A stretch of DNA of 64,000 nucleotides from Sporomusa sphaeroides DSM 2875 (GTDB lineage: Bacteria; Bacillota; Negativicutes; Sporomusales; Sporomusaceae), in the NCBI RefSeq assembly GCF_001941975.2, contig NZ_CP146991.1, positions 1,908,524-1,972,523 on the forward strand, written 5' to 3'. Within the stretch, counting starts at the first letter, position 1; each line of letters opens with the position of its first letter. The position numbers and the translations under genes are program-made. Below, in pieces: positions 36,316 to 44,568 of this stretch. The notes under the pieces were generated by a model, which worked only from the letters and a program-made list of their open reading frames with translations, did not search any database and was not told the DNA's origin.

Positions 36316-37545
36316 ATGAAAAAGTATAAGCAGGCAACGGCTTGGTTAGTCATGATGACTGTTATGGCGACTTTTATGCTGCCGGTTATGCCGGCACATG
36401 CTTTTTCCGTATCTGATATATTAGGACAGGCTGCCGGGACTGCTGAGTCCGGCGGGACGAGTGGCGTGAGTGCAGGCAAGGGGGTAGTTGATATTATCCT
36501 TGGTCTGTTCCTGGGTAAAGTCCTGGGAAATGCTGCCAGCCCAGATGCAGCTGTTCAAGACAATAGTTCCGATAATGGCTTAAAGACCAACTTAGCGAAA
36601 GAGTTTGTCGGGTTTTATGCTGAATGGTGGGGGGAAGATACTTCCTCGTATAACTCTATGGTTCAAAATGCTGATGTAATTAAGACCATTGCGCCTTTTT
36701 GGGCTACCATGCAGGCCGATGGCACACTAACCGACCGGGGTGGCAATGACCATATAGCTGTGGTTAACACTGCTCATCAGAAAGATGTGGCAGTATTGCT
36801 GTTGGTGAATAACGCTAAACAGGATAACGCGCCACCGGTGCATACTGTTCTGGCAAACCCTGCTCTTAGAACCAAAGCGATTGATAATTTTGAAGCCTAT
36901 ATTAAAAAGTACAATCTGGATGGTATCAATGTTGATTTTGAAATGGTGCCGGCAAAAGACCGTGATCTTTTAACGGCCTTTATGCGTGAGCTTTATGGCC
37001 GCCTCAAACCGCAGGGATATATTGTTTCCATTGATGTTTTTCCTAAACAGGATGAGAACAATGATGTGGCGGCTGCCTATGACTACGCCGAGTTAGCCAA
37101 ATATGCTGATAAAATTATGATCATGACTTACGATAATCACGGTGCCTGGAGTGGCCCGGGGCCGATTGCTGATATCCGCTGGGTGGAAAACAACTTAAAA
37201 TATGCGTTGAAATCTATTCCTAAAGATAAACTCTATCTTGGCATTGCTGCTTATGGTTATGACTGGTCGGCACAAGGAGTCCAGTCATTAGAGTTTGACG
37301 CTATTATGGATTTAGCTCAGCGTTATGGTAAAACCGTGCAGTGGGATGACACAGCTAAATCTCCTCATTTTAGCTATACCGCAACAGACGGTACAGCGCA
37401 TACGGTTTGGTTTGAAAATAGCGAAAGCTTGAAACACAAGCTGGCACTTATTACCAAGTATGATATTGCCGGTGCCGCCATGTGGAAACTTGGCGAAGAA
37501 GACCCGGCAGTGTGGCCGGTATTGAGGGACAAGTTCCGCAAATAA
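36316..37545 (+). CDS. Secreted glycoside hydrolase family 18 protein
   Basis: 409 aa. Signal peptide residues 1-28 ending PAHA. A Ser/Gly-rich stretch and an amphipathic VVDIILGLFLGKVLG helix precede the GH18 barrel, whose active site DGINVDFE places the DxxDxDxE-type residues at D202, D207 and E209. Later SIDVFP, IMTYDNHGAWSGPG and AAMWKLGEEDP are typical of spore/wall GH18 enzymes such as YaaH/SleL, which cut N-acetylglucosamine links in peptidoglycan. No LysM repeats. Followed 30 bases later by an amidase, suggesting joint wall turnover or cortex lysis. Confidence 0.88.
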   Translation: MKKYKQATAWLVMMTVMATFMLPVMPAHAFSVSDILGQAAGTAESGGTSGVSAGKGVVDIILGLFLGKVLGNAASPDAAVQDNSSDNGLKTNLAKEFVGFYAEWWGEDTSSYNSMVQNADVIKTIAPFWATMQADGTLTDRGGNDHIAVVNTAHQKDVAVLLLVNNAKQDNAPPVHTVLANPALRTKAIDNFEAYIKKYNLDGINVDFEMVPAKDRDLLTAFMRELYGRLKPQGYIVSIDVFPKQDENNDVAAAYDYAELAKYADKIMIMTYDNHGAWSGPGPIADIRWVENNLKYALKSIPKDKLYLGIAAYGYDWSAQGVQSLEFDAIMDLAQRYGKTVQWDDTAKSPHFSYTATDGTAHTVWFENSESLKHKLALITKYDIAGAAMWKLGEEDPAVWPVLRDKFRK

Positions 37546-37575
37546 CCAACTAATAAACGACACAGGAGGTTTGTT

Positions 37576-38466
37576 GTGTATAAAGAAAAAATAATGATTA
37601 TAGCTATGCTTCTCGTTTTAGTATTTAATGTCGTGGCACCTGTACAAGTTAGCCATGCGGCATCTTTAAATAGTGTTGTCAGCACTCTGGGGGCTTCGAC
37701 TGTTCCCGGAACAGATGGCGGCGGCAGCTCTGGCGGATCTAATATCTTTGAAAAGCTTTTTAGTTTTTTATTTGATAAAATTCTTGGCCCAATACTGAAT
37801 ATTTTTGATGGCGGCAAGGCGGCAACAACTTCGCCGGATAGTCCGGTAAAAGTGACACCGCTTCCGTCCGGAGACGGCAGTTCTGTTACCGGCAGCAGCG
37901 GTGTATTGCGTGGCAAAGTCATTGTTGTCGACCCAGGCCATGGCGGCAGCAACCCTGGGGCGGTAGCCAACAATACCCGGGAATCGGATAATAACTTAGC
38001 TGTCAGCAAAAAATTGCGGGACAAGCTGACAAGCGCCGGCGCCAAAGTAGTTATGACCAGAGAAACTGACCGCACCGTAGCTGCCGAGGGCAGCTCGCTT
38101 GGACAGGAATTAGCCGCAAGGGTAAATATTGCCGAAGCTAACAAGGCTGATATATTTGTTAGTGTCCATTCCAATTCTAATCCCAATCCTGCCATTTACG
38201 GAGCAATGACCTTTTATCCCAGCGGCAAGTCTTCCCAGCTTGCACTTAAAGTGCAAAACGGTATTGTCAAAGCGACAGGTGCTGTAGATAAAGGTACATC
38301 GCCGGCAACCTTCCACGTTCTCCGCAACACCAGCATGCCTAGTATTTTAGTTGAGATGGGATTTGTGACAAACGCCGGCGAAGCGCGTAAACTGCAGGAA
38401 GACAGTTACCGCAATAAAATGGCTCAGGGTATTTTCGATGGGATAGTAAGCTACTTTGCTAACTAA
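37576..38466 (+). CDS. Secreted N-acetylmuramoyl-L-alanine amidase (Amidase_3)
   Basis: 296 aa. Signal peptide to about residue 29 (VSHA). A Gly/Ser-rich linker and the hydrophobic segment FEKLFSFLFDKILGPIL resemble the one in the preceding GH18 protein. The catalytic domain (about 115-296) has the zinc site of CwlB/CwlD-type enzymes: DPGHGGSNPGAV, RESDNNLAVS, the SVHSNSNPN His and the EMGFVTNAGEA Glu. Cleaves the lactyl-peptide bond of peptidoglycan. GGAGG before a GTG start. Likely co-transcribed with the GH18 gene. Confidence 0.92.
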   Translation: MYKEKIMIIAMLLVLVFNVVAPVQVSHAASLNSVVSTLGASTVPGTDGGGSSGGSNIFEKLFSFLFDKILGPILNIFDGGKAATTSPDSPVKVTPLPSGDGSSVTGSSGVLRGKVIVVDPGHGGSNPGAVANNTRESDNNLAVSKKLRDKLTSAGAKVVMTRETDRTVAAEGSSLGQELAARVNIAEANKADIFVSVHSNSNPNPAIYGAMTFYPSGKSSQLALKVQNGIVKATGAVDKGTSPATFHVLRNTSMPSILVEMGFVTNAGEARKLQEDSYRNKMAQGIFDGIVSYFAN

Positions 38467-38469
38467 TTC

Positions 38470-38615
38470 TATAAATGGAGACTTGATTCAAATGGGGTTT
38501 TAACCCCATTTGAATCTTAGTCGGAATTATCCAGGGACTTAGCCGCTCGCCTGTGCCCATAGGGGTCTCCCGCTTGTGAAGCGGAGTCTTAGAGCGGGTT
38601 AGTCATCGGATAAAT
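38470..38615 (-). repeat. Family A structured repeat, inverted copy A3
   Basis: The reverse complement reads like A1 over most of its length: GACTAACCCGCTCTAAGACTCC, ATGGGCACAGGCGAGCGGC, then GGGGTT/AACCCC. Closing stem TTATCC/GGATAA and GACT/AGTC are kept; the apical hairpin is a perfect 15-bp stem (38485-38499 with 38502-38516). This copy is antisense to the flanking genes. Confidence 0.85.
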
Positions 38616-38626
38616 TAGTTTCTGTA

Positions 38627-38702
38627 AACAGAGATAAAGCAGGCTAAACTTCAATTGATTTTGGTCAATCTGAAGTTTAGCCGGTTATCTCTGTTTTTTT
38701 CT
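38627..38702 (+). terminator. Large terminator after amidase
   Basis: AACAGAGATAA/TTATCTCTGTT outer stem, GGCTAAACTTCA/TGAAGTTTAGCC middle stem and ATTGA/TCAAT tip, then a run of seven T residues. About 30 pairs in all, much longer than the other terminators here. Confidence 0.85.
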
Positions 38703-38837
38703 TTATTGAATTTAGGTATAATAAGGAATATGCTTATTTTGATAAATTGCATTATAATAGGTATGTGAAATGATAAAGATTTTCTCCCAGGCATACTGGT
38801 GGAAGCTTTAACTTTGGCTTGAGGAAAAGGAGACTGT

Positions 38838-40091
38838 ATGTACCGAAAATCAGTGTTACCTAATGGGGTTCGTGTTGTTTCGGAGACTATTCCGTATGTT
38901 AAATCAGTCACCATGGGAGTATGGATGGCTACCGGATCACGGTTTGAAAACGAAGAAAATCATGGTGTTTCTCACTTTATTGAACATTTGATGTTTAAAG
39001 GTACCGCCCGGCGGTCGGCCAAGGATATTGCTGAGACGGTGGATGCTGTAGGTGGTCAGCTTAATGCATTTACCGCCAAAGAGTGCACTTGTTATTATCT
39101 AAAAGTGTTAGACTCGCATGCCGAGCTGGCGATGGATATTTTAAGCGATATGCTGCTACGGTCCAAATTTGCCGAAGATGACATTGAGCGGGAACGTCAG
39201 GTAGTACTTGAAGAAGTACATATGTATGAGGATACACCTGATGAATTGGTTCATGATATTCATTTAGATACTATCTGGCCGGCTCATCCGCTTGGCCGGA
39301 ATATTTTAGGCACACTTGCTTCGATAGAATGCTTTGACCAGGCGTTAGTGAAAAAATATTATCAGGATTTCTATACACCGGATAATTTGGTTATTGCTGC
39401 AGCTGGCAATATAAGCCATGATGCTTTGGTACAGTTGGCAGCAAATTATTTTGGTCAAATGCAAGGCCAAAGCCGAAATCTGGCAATCACTGCTCCGGCG
39501 TTTGCTCCGGCGAAAACCATTGTCAGCAAAGACATAGAGCAGGTACATGTGTGTTTAGGTACAGCAAGTGTGCCACAAGACAGCCCGGAAATATATCCTG
39601 TTCATATTCTGAATAATATTTTAGGCGGCGGGATAAGCTCCAGGCTGTTTCAATCTATCCGGGAAGAGCGGGGACTGGCCTATTCCATTTATTCCTATCA
39701 AACTAATTACCGGGATGCCGGCTTATTCACTATCTATGCCGGAACCCGGCCAGGCAATGTAAATCAGGTTTTAGATCTGATTCTGGAAAACCTAAGAGAA
39801 TTCAAAGAAAAAGGAATCAGTGAACAAGAGTTAACTAAGTCCAAAGAGCAAATAAAGGGAAATTTGCTGCTGGGACTGGAAAGTTCAAGCAGCAGGATGT
39901 CCCGTATTGGCAAACTGGAAATTACTTTAGGCAAATTTGTGTCCTTAGACGAAGTTGTCGGTAAAATTGACAGGGTAACGTTAACCGATGTCAATCAGAT
40001 GATTGAGCAGATGCTTACTGCCAAGCAATTGTGCTTTACTGCCCTGGGGCCTGTTGATTCTGCAAAAATTAATACGAACTTTAGGATTTAA
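38838..40091 (+). CDS. mlpA: M16 family zinc peptidase (MlpA/YmxG-like)
   Basis: 417 aa. Pitrilysin/processing-peptidase family. The inverted zinc motif HFIEH is at residues 46-50, with the downstream metal Glu in the ERERQVVLEEVHMYED helix; the C-terminal half holds the GGGISSRLFQSIREERGLAYS motif of the second lobe. ATG after AAAAGGAG. Bacillus mlpA lies at the same place between ylxY and ymxH; there it is linked to protease regulation. The native substrate is unknown. Confidence 0.93.
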   Translation: MYRKSVLPNGVRVVSETIPYVKSVTMGVWMATGSRFENEENHGVSHFIEHLMFKGTARRSAKDIAETVDAVGGQLNAFTAKECTCYYLKVLDSHAELAMDILSDMLLRSKFAEDDIERERQVVLEEVHMYEDTPDELVHDIHLDTIWPAHPLGRNILGTLASIECFDQALVKKYYQDFYTPDNLVIAAAGNISHDALVQLAANYFGQMQGQSRNLAITAPAFAPAKTIVSKDIEQVHVCLGTASVPQDSPEIYPVHILNNILGGGISSRLFQSIREERGLAYSIYSYQTNYRDAGLFTIYAGTRPGNVNQVLDLILENLREFKEKGISEQELTKSKEQIKGNLLLGLESSSSRMSRIGKLEITLGKFVSLDEVVGKIDRVTLTDVNQMIEQMLTAKQLCFTALGPVDSAKINTNFRI

Positions 40092-40103
40092 AAGGGGAAT
40101 AGT

Positions 40104-40547
40104 ATGACAAGAGGGTTTGAGGTAATTACCCAATATAAGGACTGTAATGTAATTTTGCCTGTACGCAAGACCGGATTAAGTGCCGGCTATGATATTGCCG
40201 CCGCTCAAGAAACTACTTTATATCCCGGAAAGGTGGCCTTGATTCCGACAGGCCTCAAAGCTTATATGCAGGAGGATGAATATTTAGGTATTCACATCCG
40301 TTCCGGTTTATCCATTAAACATAGTTTGAGCTTAATCAATGGGCAAGGAATTATTGATGCCGATTATTATAATAATCCGGACAATGAGGGACATATTCTG
40401 GTTGGCATATTTAATCATGGTACCGAGCCTTTGACAATCAGAGCAGGGACTAGAATAGCTCAGGGAATTTTTTATAAGTATTTAAAGACAGATAATGATT
40501 GTGCTGCCGCTGTCCGGTCAGGTGGCTTAGGCAGTACCGGCGAGTGA
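40104..40547 (+). CDS. dut: dUTP diphosphatase
   Basis: 147 aa trimeric dUTPase, which hydrolyses dUTP to dUMP and keeps uracil out of DNA. Five motifs are recognisable: AGYDIAAA (1), RSGLSIKHSL (2), GQGIIDADYYNN with the catalytic Asp (3), RAGTRIAQGIF (4) and RSGGLGSTGE (5). A short insertion (NNPDNEGH) sits after motif 3. Thirteen bases after mlpA. Confidence 0.95.
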   Translation: MTRGFEVITQYKDCNVILPVRKTGLSAGYDIAAAQETTLYPGKVALIPTGLKAYMQEDEYLGIHIRSGLSIKHSLSLINGQGIIDADYYNNPDNEGHILVGIFNHGTEPLTIRAGTRIAQGIFYKYLKTDNDCAAAVRSGGLGSTGE

Positions 40548-40623
40548 AGCCGGGCTGATTTTTCGTTCATATTTTAGTCTAAAGCGCCATATACATTGGT
40601 AGAAGCCGGTTAGGGGGGATACG

Positions 40624-40941
40624 ATGTATACATGGGCGGCGTTGGTACTCATTATTCTTCTCCTTATGGGATCGGTTTGGCTGCGTGTCTGTCGCTCTCG
40701 TACCTTATTGGACAGCGCACCTTTGCTGGAACCCAAGCCATCACCTTTTTCCACCGCTGTACAGGATTTAGTAGCTACTGCCGGCGGGGTATATCTTTCG
40801 ATGGTAATGGTGGTTTCCTTCCTGAAACTTGAGTTGCCTGAGAAAATAACGGTCGGGATACTTTCGTTTGATCCGTTGGCTATGACGTCGATTGCTATGG
40901 CGGTTATCCAGCCGCTTTTTAGTAGACTATTTGGTAATTAA
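40624..40941 (+). CDS. Small hypothetical membrane protein
   Basis: 105 aa, not recognised. A first membrane helix (residues 4-20, ALVLIILLLMGSVWL), a short basic/Pro-rich loop, then two further hydrophobic stretches (about 47-65 and 80-100). ATG behind GGGGGGAT. Flanked by dut and ymxH, with which it probably shares a transcript. Confidence 0.65.
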   Translation: MYTWAALVLIILLLMGSVWLRVCRSRTLLDSAPLLEPKPSPFSTAVQDLVATAGGVYLSMVMVVSFLKLELPEKITVGILSFDPLAMTSIAMAVIQPLFSRLFGN

Positions 40942-40953
40942 GTGGGTGAGGAT

Positions 40954-41226
40954 ATGCGGATAAGTGAAATGGCCGGAAAAGAAGTTATTAATTTGGGTGA
41001 TGGAGCCCGGTTGGGCATAATCGGTGAATGTGAAATTACTTTTGACAGTCGGACAGGGGTTATTGGCGGCTTGGTATTACCCAAACGAAGATCCCTCTTT
41101 AACTTTTTAGGGGATGGTCAGATAACCACAATACCCTGGCAGGCCATCAAACGGATTGGTGACGAGGTTGTTATTGTTGATTTGAATAATGCTTATGAAC
41201 GAATGTATTCTACGTTTAGGGAATAA
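40954..41226 (+). CDS. ymxH: PRC-barrel domain protein, YlmC/YmxH family
   Basis: 90 aa. Single PRC-barrel: RISEMAGKEVINLGDGARLG and the TIPWQAIKRIGDEVVIVD ending are typical of the YlmC/YmxH family seen in spore formers. Biochemical role unknown. The ATG at 40954 matches the family N-terminus; GTGAGG sits close before it, and GTG 40942 is the alternative. In Bacillus ymxH follows mlpA; here dut and one small gene intervene. Confidence 0.85.
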   Translation: MRISEMAGKEVINLGDGARLGIIGECEITFDSRTGVIGGLVLPKRRSLFNFLGDGQITTIPWQAIKRIGDEVVIVDLNNAYERMYSTFRE

Positions 41227-41291
41227 AAAACTTATACATGGTCAACCTAACATTAGATTGTATATCACACTAATGTTAGGAGGCTTTATTG

Positions 41292-41981
41292 ATGGAGACA
41301 ACAAACAGTAACAATGGTGGCAATCAAATAGCAGGTAATGTTAATAATCAGGCGATGAACCAAACTACAGGACAGGCAGGCAATGCCATGTTCAATGCCA
41401 ATACAGGTGCCCAGCCGGCGGCCACTTCCAATCAAATGACGGCAGGCACCATGCAGGGAAATCAGGTAACTCAGTCAGCTCAGGGAAATACTCAGGGGGT
41501 TAAAAGTGTAATCGGCGTGTTTGATGGCCGGAATAATGCGGAGCAAGCGGTTAATTCCCTCAGGGCGCAAGGCTTTACAACAGAAGAAATCAACATTGTT
41601 TCTAAGAACAAAAACACAAAAAACACCCAAGGTGATGGATCTTTTGAAGATGACATTACCGATGGTACTCTTACAGGTGGCACCTTAGGCGGAATTGGCG
41701 GTTTGCTGCTGGGAGCGGGTGCTTTAGCCATTCCCGGAGTAGGGCCAATTGTTGCTGCCGGTCCGATTGCAGCTGCTTTAAGCGGGGTTGTGGCCGGTGG
41801 TATTGCCGGTGGTTTGATTGACTGGGGCATTCCCGCTGAGGTGGGAAAACGCTATGAGCAGCATGTAGTGCAAGGGGGAATTTTGACTATTATCCGCGCC
41901 GATGCAGCTAAGGCTAACCAAGCGGCTCAGATCCTTCGCCAAAATGGTGCCAAGGATGTCGAAACTCACGCATTAAGCTAA
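41292..41981 (+). CDS. General stress protein 17M-like (YflT-type) glycine-rich protein
   Basis: 229 aa. The first 70 residues are Asn/Gln/Thr-rich and probably disordered; then a ferredoxin-like GSP17M unit (SVIGVFDGRNNAEQAVNSL), a Gly/Ala-rich hydrophobic hairpin (about 115-180, GGIGGLLLGAGALAIPG) that may insert in membrane, and a final conserved piece GGILTIIRAD. Proteins of this kind are stress-associated, with no known activity. ATG eight bases after TAGGAGG. Followed immediately by a strong terminator. Confidence 0.8.
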   Translation: METTNSNNGGNQIAGNVNNQAMNQTTGQAGNAMFNANTGAQPAATSNQMTAGTMQGNQVTQSAQGNTQGVKSVIGVFDGRNNAEQAVNSLRAQGFTTEEINIVSKNKNTKNTQGDGSFEDDITDGTLTGGTLGGIGGLLLGAGALAIPGVGPIVAAGPIAAALSGVVAGGIAGGLIDWGIPAEVGKRYEQHVVQGGILTIIRADAAKANQAAQILRQNGAKDVETHALS

Positions 41982-41983
41982 AA

Positions 41984-42010
41984 AAAACCGGGGGAATCCC
42001 CCGGTTTTTA
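41984..42010 (+). terminator. Terminator after the GSP17M-like gene
   Basis: AAACCGGGGG-AAT-CCCCCGGTTTTT. Confidence 0.92.
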
Positions 42011-42017
42011 CTCAGTT

Positions 42018-42080
42018 TATACAACACAGCGCCGCCGGCGTTTAACTCCGCTTATATATAACGGCCGCCCGCGCCTCAGT
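42018..42080 (-). repeat. Family B repeat, decayed copy B2
   Basis: ACAAC...GCCGGCGTTTAACTCCGCTTAT...CGGCCGCCCGCGCC aligns with the central part of B3 (59230-59287) in the same orientation. One arm is missing, so no long hairpin can form. Confidence 0.45.
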
Positions 42081-42156
42081 AATATGATGGTTATAAGAAA
42101 CTTGTCGGTGGTTTTTCCTGCTTAGACCGTAAAATACACTATTTTATAATATTTAT

Positions 42157-42184
42157 TTGACAACGTTGGAACCTTTGGTATAGA
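42157..42184 (+). promoter_or_regulatory. Promoter of the lysine-riboswitch dap operon
   Basis: Consensus TTGACA, 16 bases, TATAGA (or TAGAAT at 42181 with 18), about 40 bases before the riboswitch. Confidence 0.75.
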
Positions 42185-42219
42185 ATGTGTATAAAATGAA
42201 TAAGCAACATCCTATACAG

Positions 42220-42390
42220 GATGAAGTAGAGGTGCGGGAGTTAACAGTACTTTCAGGGAGAGCGGCGTCGATGAGCTGGAAGGAAAGGGACAACCGCCGA
42301 AGTAAAAGCAGGACTGCCAGTCTCTTTTACTGGTCTTATATCAAACAGGTTTAAGACTGTCACCATTACTTGGTGGAGTGCTATCTCATC
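42220..42390 (+). promoter_or_regulatory. Lysine riboswitch (L box) aptamer
   Basis: The conserved opening GAAGTAGAGGTGCGGGAG, the GCCGAAG block and the closing GGTGGAGTGCTATCTC are the hallmarks of the lysine aptamer; GATGA..TAG at the start pairs with CTA..TCATC at the end to form P1. Lysine binding should favour the downstream terminator (42448-42485), so this would switch off dapB-asd-dapG-dapA when lysine is plentiful. Fits the operon content exactly. Confidence 0.93.
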
Positions 42391-42447
42391 TGATCAGAGG
42401 AATATACGTTTGTATTTTCCTAAGGTTAGACCAATGCTGTCTTTAGG

Positions 42448-42485
42448 GCAGCCGGCGAGAAATGCACTCACCGGCTGCTTTATGT
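42448..42485 (+). terminator. Riboswitch expression-platform terminator
   Basis: GCAGCCGGCGAG and CTCACCGGCTGC form a 12-position stem with one mismatch, followed by a T-rich tract. Located 58 bases after the lysine aptamer. Confidence 0.8.
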
Positions 42486-42526
42486 TTATGCCTTTGACTT
42501 TTCTAAGGATTTGGCAAAAGCGAAGG

Positions 42527-42657
42527 TTTTTCCCTGAGATTAACCCGCTCTAGGACTCCCTTTTTCAAAAGGGAGTTAAGAGCAGCTAAATCCCAGGATA
42601 AGGGCGACTAACCTTCAGATGGGGTTAAAACCCCACCTGAAGCTAAGTCTGCTTTAT
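42527..42657 (+). repeat. Family A structured repeat, copy A4 (riboswitch-dapB)
   Basis: Domain 2 is nearly identical to A1 (AGGATAAGGGCGACTAACC, CTTCAG.TGGGGT). In domain 1 the GACT/AGTC pair of A1 is GATT/AATC, a compensatory change, and the optional GCCC/GGGC side hairpin is absent; GACTCCC/GGGAGTT remains. Lies between the riboswitch terminator and dapB. Confidence 0.85.
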
Positions 42658-42679
42658 CTTAATAGGAGGTGGACAGCGT

Positions 42680-43474
42680 TTGATAAGAGTAATGGTATGT
42701 GGAGCTTATGGCAAAATGGGGCGGGAAGTACTGCGCGCAGTTCATGAGGACCAGCAGTTAAGTATAGTTGGTGCGATGGATATTAACTCAGATTTTGCCG
42801 ATGTAGGGGATATTATCGGTGCAGGCAAAACAGGAGTAACTGTAGGCAATGATCTGGTTACGGTTATCAATGAGACAAAACCACAAGTTATGGTTGATTT
42901 CACTAATCCTGAAGCAGTTATGAATAATACTCAACTGGCAATTAAAAACGGTGTGTGCCCGGTAGTTGGAACTACCGGCTTAGCGGAAGCCGATATTAAT
43001 GAGCTCCGTAAATTATGTACAGCTTCTAAAGTTAATGCAATTATTTCTCCTAATTTTTCCATAGGTGCAATTCTCATGATGAAACTGGCGCAAGAAGCTG
43101 CTAAGTATTTACCGCATGTCGAAATTATCGAAATGCATCATGATCAAAAACTTGACGCACCTTCCGGCACCGGCCTGAGGACGGCGGAGATGATTGCCAG
43201 TGTGCGAGGTGAAATGCGTCAGGGTCATCCCCGGGAGACTGAGAAACTGCCTGGTGCGCGTGGGGGCGAATTAGCGGGAATTAGGCTGCATAGTGTTCGC
43301 TTGCCAGGCTATGTTGCCCATCAGGAAGTAATTTTTGGTGGTTTAGGACAAACGCTTAGCATTCGCCATGATTCAATATCCCGCGAATCCTTTATGCCGG
43401 GAGTTGTACTGGCTTGTAAAAAGGTACTGACTGTGGATGGGCTAATAGTTGGCCTTGAACATATAATGGACTAA
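42680..43474 (+). CDS. dapB: 4-hydroxy-tetrahydrodipicolinate reductase
   Basis: 264 aa. NAD(P)H-dependent step after DapA in lysine/diaminopimelate synthesis. Nucleotide loop VCGAYGKMGREV; VGTTGL; active-site segment EIIEMHHDQKLDAPSGTG with the catalytic His and Lys. TTG start eight bases after AGGAGGTGG. First gene of the lysine-riboswitch operon, occupying the slot held by spoVFA/spoVFB in Bacillus. Confidence 0.97.
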   Translation: MIRVMVCGAYGKMGREVLRAVHEDQQLSIVGAMDINSDFADVGDIIGAGKTGVTVGNDLVTVINETKPQVMVDFTNPEAVMNNTQLAIKNGVCPVVGTTGLAEADINELRKLCTASKVNAIISPNFSIGAILMMKLAQEAAKYLPHVEIIEMHHDQKLDAPSGTGLRTAEMIASVRGEMRQGHPRETEKLPGARGGELAGIRLHSVRLPGYVAHQEVIFGGLGQTLSIRHDSISRESFMPGVVLACKKVLTVDGLIVGLEHIMD

Positions 43475-43526
43475 AGTCTTGTATAGTAGTACAAAATAAT
43501 GTGAAAAGCTTGGGGGAGTGGCTTAC

Positions 43527-44558
43527 ATGAAAAAGTATAATGTAGCAATTGTAGGTGCAACTGGAGCAGTTGGGCAGGAATTTTTAAGACTTATTGAAGA
43601 ACGCAAATTTCCGTTTAATGAATTAAAATTGTTGGCATCTGAACGATCAGCCGGAAAATCCATAGAATTTATGGGAAAAAGTTACATAGTTGAAGAAGCA
43701 ACACCAGAGGCTTTTAACAACGTGCAGTTTGCTTTGTTTGCCGGCGGTTCGATCAGTAAAACACTGGCACCTGAAGCTGCTAAACGGGGAGCTGTTGTTA
43801 TTGATAACTCCAGTGCCTTTCGCATGGACCCGGAAGTGCCTTTGGTAGTGCCGGAAGTTAATCCTGAGGCCATAAAAAAGCACAAAGGAATTATTGCCAA
43901 CCCTAACTGTTCAACTATTATTATGGTTATGGCTTTGAAGCCTATTTATGACGCTGCCAAAATAAAGCGGATTGTTGTATCAACCTATCAGGCAGTCTCT
44001 GGCGCCGGCAAGGAGGCTATTGACGAACTGACAGATCAGGTTAAGGCCATTATGGAAAACCGTCCGGTAGAAGCTAATATATTGCCAAGTGCCAGTCTGC
44101 CCAAACATTATCAGATAGCCTTTAATCTGTTGCCACATATTGATGTCTTTGTTGAGGACGATTACACTAAAGAAGAAATGAAAATGGTACATGAAACTCA
44201 TAAGATATTGAATGATTATTCTATCGGAATCACTGCGACCACCGTAAGAGTACCGGTATATCGCAGTCACTCTGAATCAATAAACATAGAAATGGACGGT
44301 CCGCTGTCCCCGCAAGAGGCAAAACAGCTATTGGCTGAATTCCCAGGCATTATTGTACAAGACGATCCGGCAGAAATGCTGTATCCTATGCCTTTATATA
44401 CTTCTGACCGCAATGAGGTATTCGTTGGTCGTATCCGCCCGGATAAAACGGTTCCTTATGGGCTGAATATGTGGGTAGTAGGCGATCAGATTCGAAAAGG
44501 TGCAGCTCTTAATGCCGTGCAAATTGCCGAGTATATGATTGAGCATAACTTAATTTGA
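43527..44558 (+). CDS. asd: Aspartate-semialdehyde dehydrogenase
   Basis: 343 aa. Reduces aspartyl phosphate to aspartate semialdehyde. NADP loop VAIVGATGAVGQEF; catalytic Cys in ANPNCSTIIM; substrate motif STYQAVSGAGKEA. ATG 43527 is chosen over GTG 43518, which sits inside the GGGGGAG ribosome site. Ten bases before dapG. Confidence 0.96.
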   Translation: MKKYNVAIVGATGAVGQEFLRLIEERKFPFNELKLLASERSAGKSIEFMGKSYIVEEATPEAFNNVQFALFAGGSISKTLAPEAAKRGAVVIDNSSAFRMDPEVPLVVPEVNPEAIKKHKGIIANPNCSTIIMVMALKPIYDAAKIKRIVVSTYQAVSGAGKEAIDELTDQVKAIMENRPVEANILPSASLPKHYQIAFNLLPHIDVFVEDDYTKEEMKMVHETHKILNDYSIGITATTVRVPVYRSHSESINIEMDGPLSPQEAKQLLAEFPGIIVQDDPAEMLYPMPLYTSDRNEVFVGRIRPDKTVPYGLNMWVVGDQIRKGAALNAVQIAEYMIEHNLI

Positions 44559-44568
44559 GGTGTACAAA

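Noticed and set aside
37374-38195. 273-codon minus-strand frame opposite the GH18 and amidase genes
   Set aside because: Spans two conserved plus-strand genes and mirrors their Gly/Ser-rich codons.
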